A stretch of 64,000 nucleotides of DNA. Source: Methanooceanicella nereidis (GTDB lineage: Archaea > Halobacteriota > Methanocellia > Methanocellales > Methanocellaceae). The position numbers and the translations under genes were made by a program. Under the pieces are notes generated by a model, which searched no databases, was not told where the DNA came from, and saw nothing but the letters and a program-made list of their open reading frames with translations. Below, one piece after another: positions 63,379 through 64,000 of the stretch. Numbering within the stretch: position 1 is the first letter of the stretch; the number at the start of each line of letters is the position of its first letter. The stretch lies in NCBI RefSeq assembly GCF_021023085.1, contig NZ_PGCK01000002.1, positions 310,001 through 374,000 of the forward strand. Direction: 5' to 3'.

Positions 63379-63813
63379 TTAATTTTCCTCGGGGCAGCAG
63401 CAGCAAAAATCATGCTTTATGGCACCGCATACGCCCTCGTCCGGATGGCCCATAGAGTTGCAAATCTTATTTACGACTTCCTTTGACACGTAGCCTTCCA
63501 GCTTTGACGCCTCCTCGCACGCCTCCTTTGGCGTCAGGCCATAATTGGAGAGCATCAGCGCTATTAGCCTGTGCCTTCTCAGAAGGAATTCGGCATATTC
63601 TATCCCGCGAGATGTCAGGCGGACCCCCCTGTATGGAACGTGCTCAATAAGCCCCGTTCCCTCAAGCTCATTAATGGTCTTCGTGACTGTCGAAGGGTCG
63701 ACGTCAAACTCGTTCGAAATATCTGTGGTCTTGACAGTCTCGCCCCTTCGTAGAATATATTTTAAGTACTCGATCTTTTTTGGGCTAAGCTCAAGTCCGT
63801 CGATATTTTTCAT
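63379..63813 (-). CDS. DtxR/MntR-family metal-dependent regulator
   Basis: 144 residues. Winged helix (about 1-70: LKYILRRGETVKTTDISNEF and VDPSTVTKTINELEGTGLIE), then the dimerisation/metal domain with RRHRLIALML, EACEEASKLEGYVS and GHPDEGVCG. The end is FCCCCPEEN, a run of four cysteines beyond the usual ligands, which may bind metal or sense redox. Expected to control Fe or Mn uptake genes. Confidence 0.9.
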   Translation of the reverse strand: MKNIDGLELSPKKIEYLKYILRRGETVKTTDISNEFDVDPSTVTKTINELEGTGLIEHVPYRGVRLTSRGIEYAEFLLRRHRLIALMLSNYGLTPKEACEEASKLEGYVSKEVVNKICNSMGHPDEGVCGAIKHDFCCCCPEEN

Positions 63814-63914
63814 AAATTATGGTACGAAGATAATAAATAAATAAGTTTTGGGTACACCCCAAATTTTACCTTAGAAGCCGTTTATTAGAGTTAATGGGAC
63901 TATGAAGGAAGCGA

Positions 63915-64000
63915 TCAGATCTCTCTGACAAGACCGTCCACATAGCGGACCTGGACCTTGCCGGTGACAAGGTCAAATTTCATCGTCCTGCCTTTGTTTC
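63915..64000 (-). CDS. C-terminal fragment of a gene cut by the window edge
   Basis: 28 codons in one open frame to TGA: NKGRTMKFDLVTGKV, then QVRYVDGLVREI. No family can be assigned from this piece. It lies upstream of the DtxR-type gene on the same strand, 101 bases away. Confidence 0.5.
   Translation of the reverse strand, partial: NKGRTMKFDLVTGKVQVRYVDGLVREI

Overview
The window reads as chromosome of a methanogen-type euryarchaeon. The evidence is archaeal: an archaeosine (preQ0) operon, an archaeal PIN-ATPase-KH protein, small CxxC zinc ribbons, an MM0924-type small protein, membrane-anchored pilin-like proteins, TATA-like boxes and GGTGAT/GGAGGT ribosome binding sites. Methanocella or a relative would fit, but no methanogenesis gene lies in the window, so the genus is inference. 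No rRNA, CRISPR array, IS element or prophage was seen; one tRNA-Arg(CCU) is present.

Layout. 0-6.5 kb: two hexapeptide acyltransferases, a B12-binding-type radical SAM enzyme, a PAS histidine kinase and a voltage-gated K+ channel. 6.7-9.2 kb: a tight preQ0 operon (RHH regulator, queC, DUF366-like, queE, queD). 9.4-11.9 kb: PhoU-like, HAD phosphatase and APH-type kinase, with overlapping ends. 11.9-13.7 kb: DUF4013 membrane protein, PspA and PspAA (envelope stress). 14-18.1 kb: Ca2+/H+ exchanger and a 947-residue sensor kinase whose phosphoacceptor His is replaced by Arg. 18.3-22.3 kb: two paralogous secreted proteins that share an N-terminal domain but carry unrelated repetitive tails. 22.5-32.8 kb: small membrane proteins, hisI, PIN-ATPase, tRNA, fasciclin, FKBP lipoprotein, SagB-type nitroreductase and an M20 peptidase. 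33-41.3 kb: an eight-gene minus-strand operon of exported proteins (a giant Ig-like/VWA protein, a run of pilin-like proteins, a Pro/Thr-rich anchored protein). 41.5-50.2 kb: a TPR-like protein, an arylsulfatase with its radical SAM maturase, exported proteins and a bacterial-type 6-phosphofructokinase. 50.4-57.8 kb: small genes, a frameshifted Trm5-like remnant, a three-repeat lipoprotein, and a divergent microbial rhodopsin lying among three flavodoxin-fold genes. 57.8-64 kb: glutamate dehydrogenase, HD hydrolase, orphan CheR, threonine synthase and a DtxR-type regulator.

A palindromic repeat built on a 43-bp unit occurs at five intergenic sites. At 62857-63272 its two arms are amplified separately, three and six times, around one core. 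Four genes or remnants too small or broken for routine calling were read by hand: a CxxC-x17-CxxC zinc ribbon (42589-42759), a DUF1059-type gene (50440-50604), a 58-residue membrane protein (57621-57797) and the Trm5-like remnant (51059-51387). Two genes (29668, 50440) appear to start at ATT behind good ribosome binding sites.

The best candidates for something new are the rhodopsin-like protein, which keeps the retinal lysine but lacks the Asp85 counterion, the exported-protein operon, and the paralogous repetitive-tail proteins.
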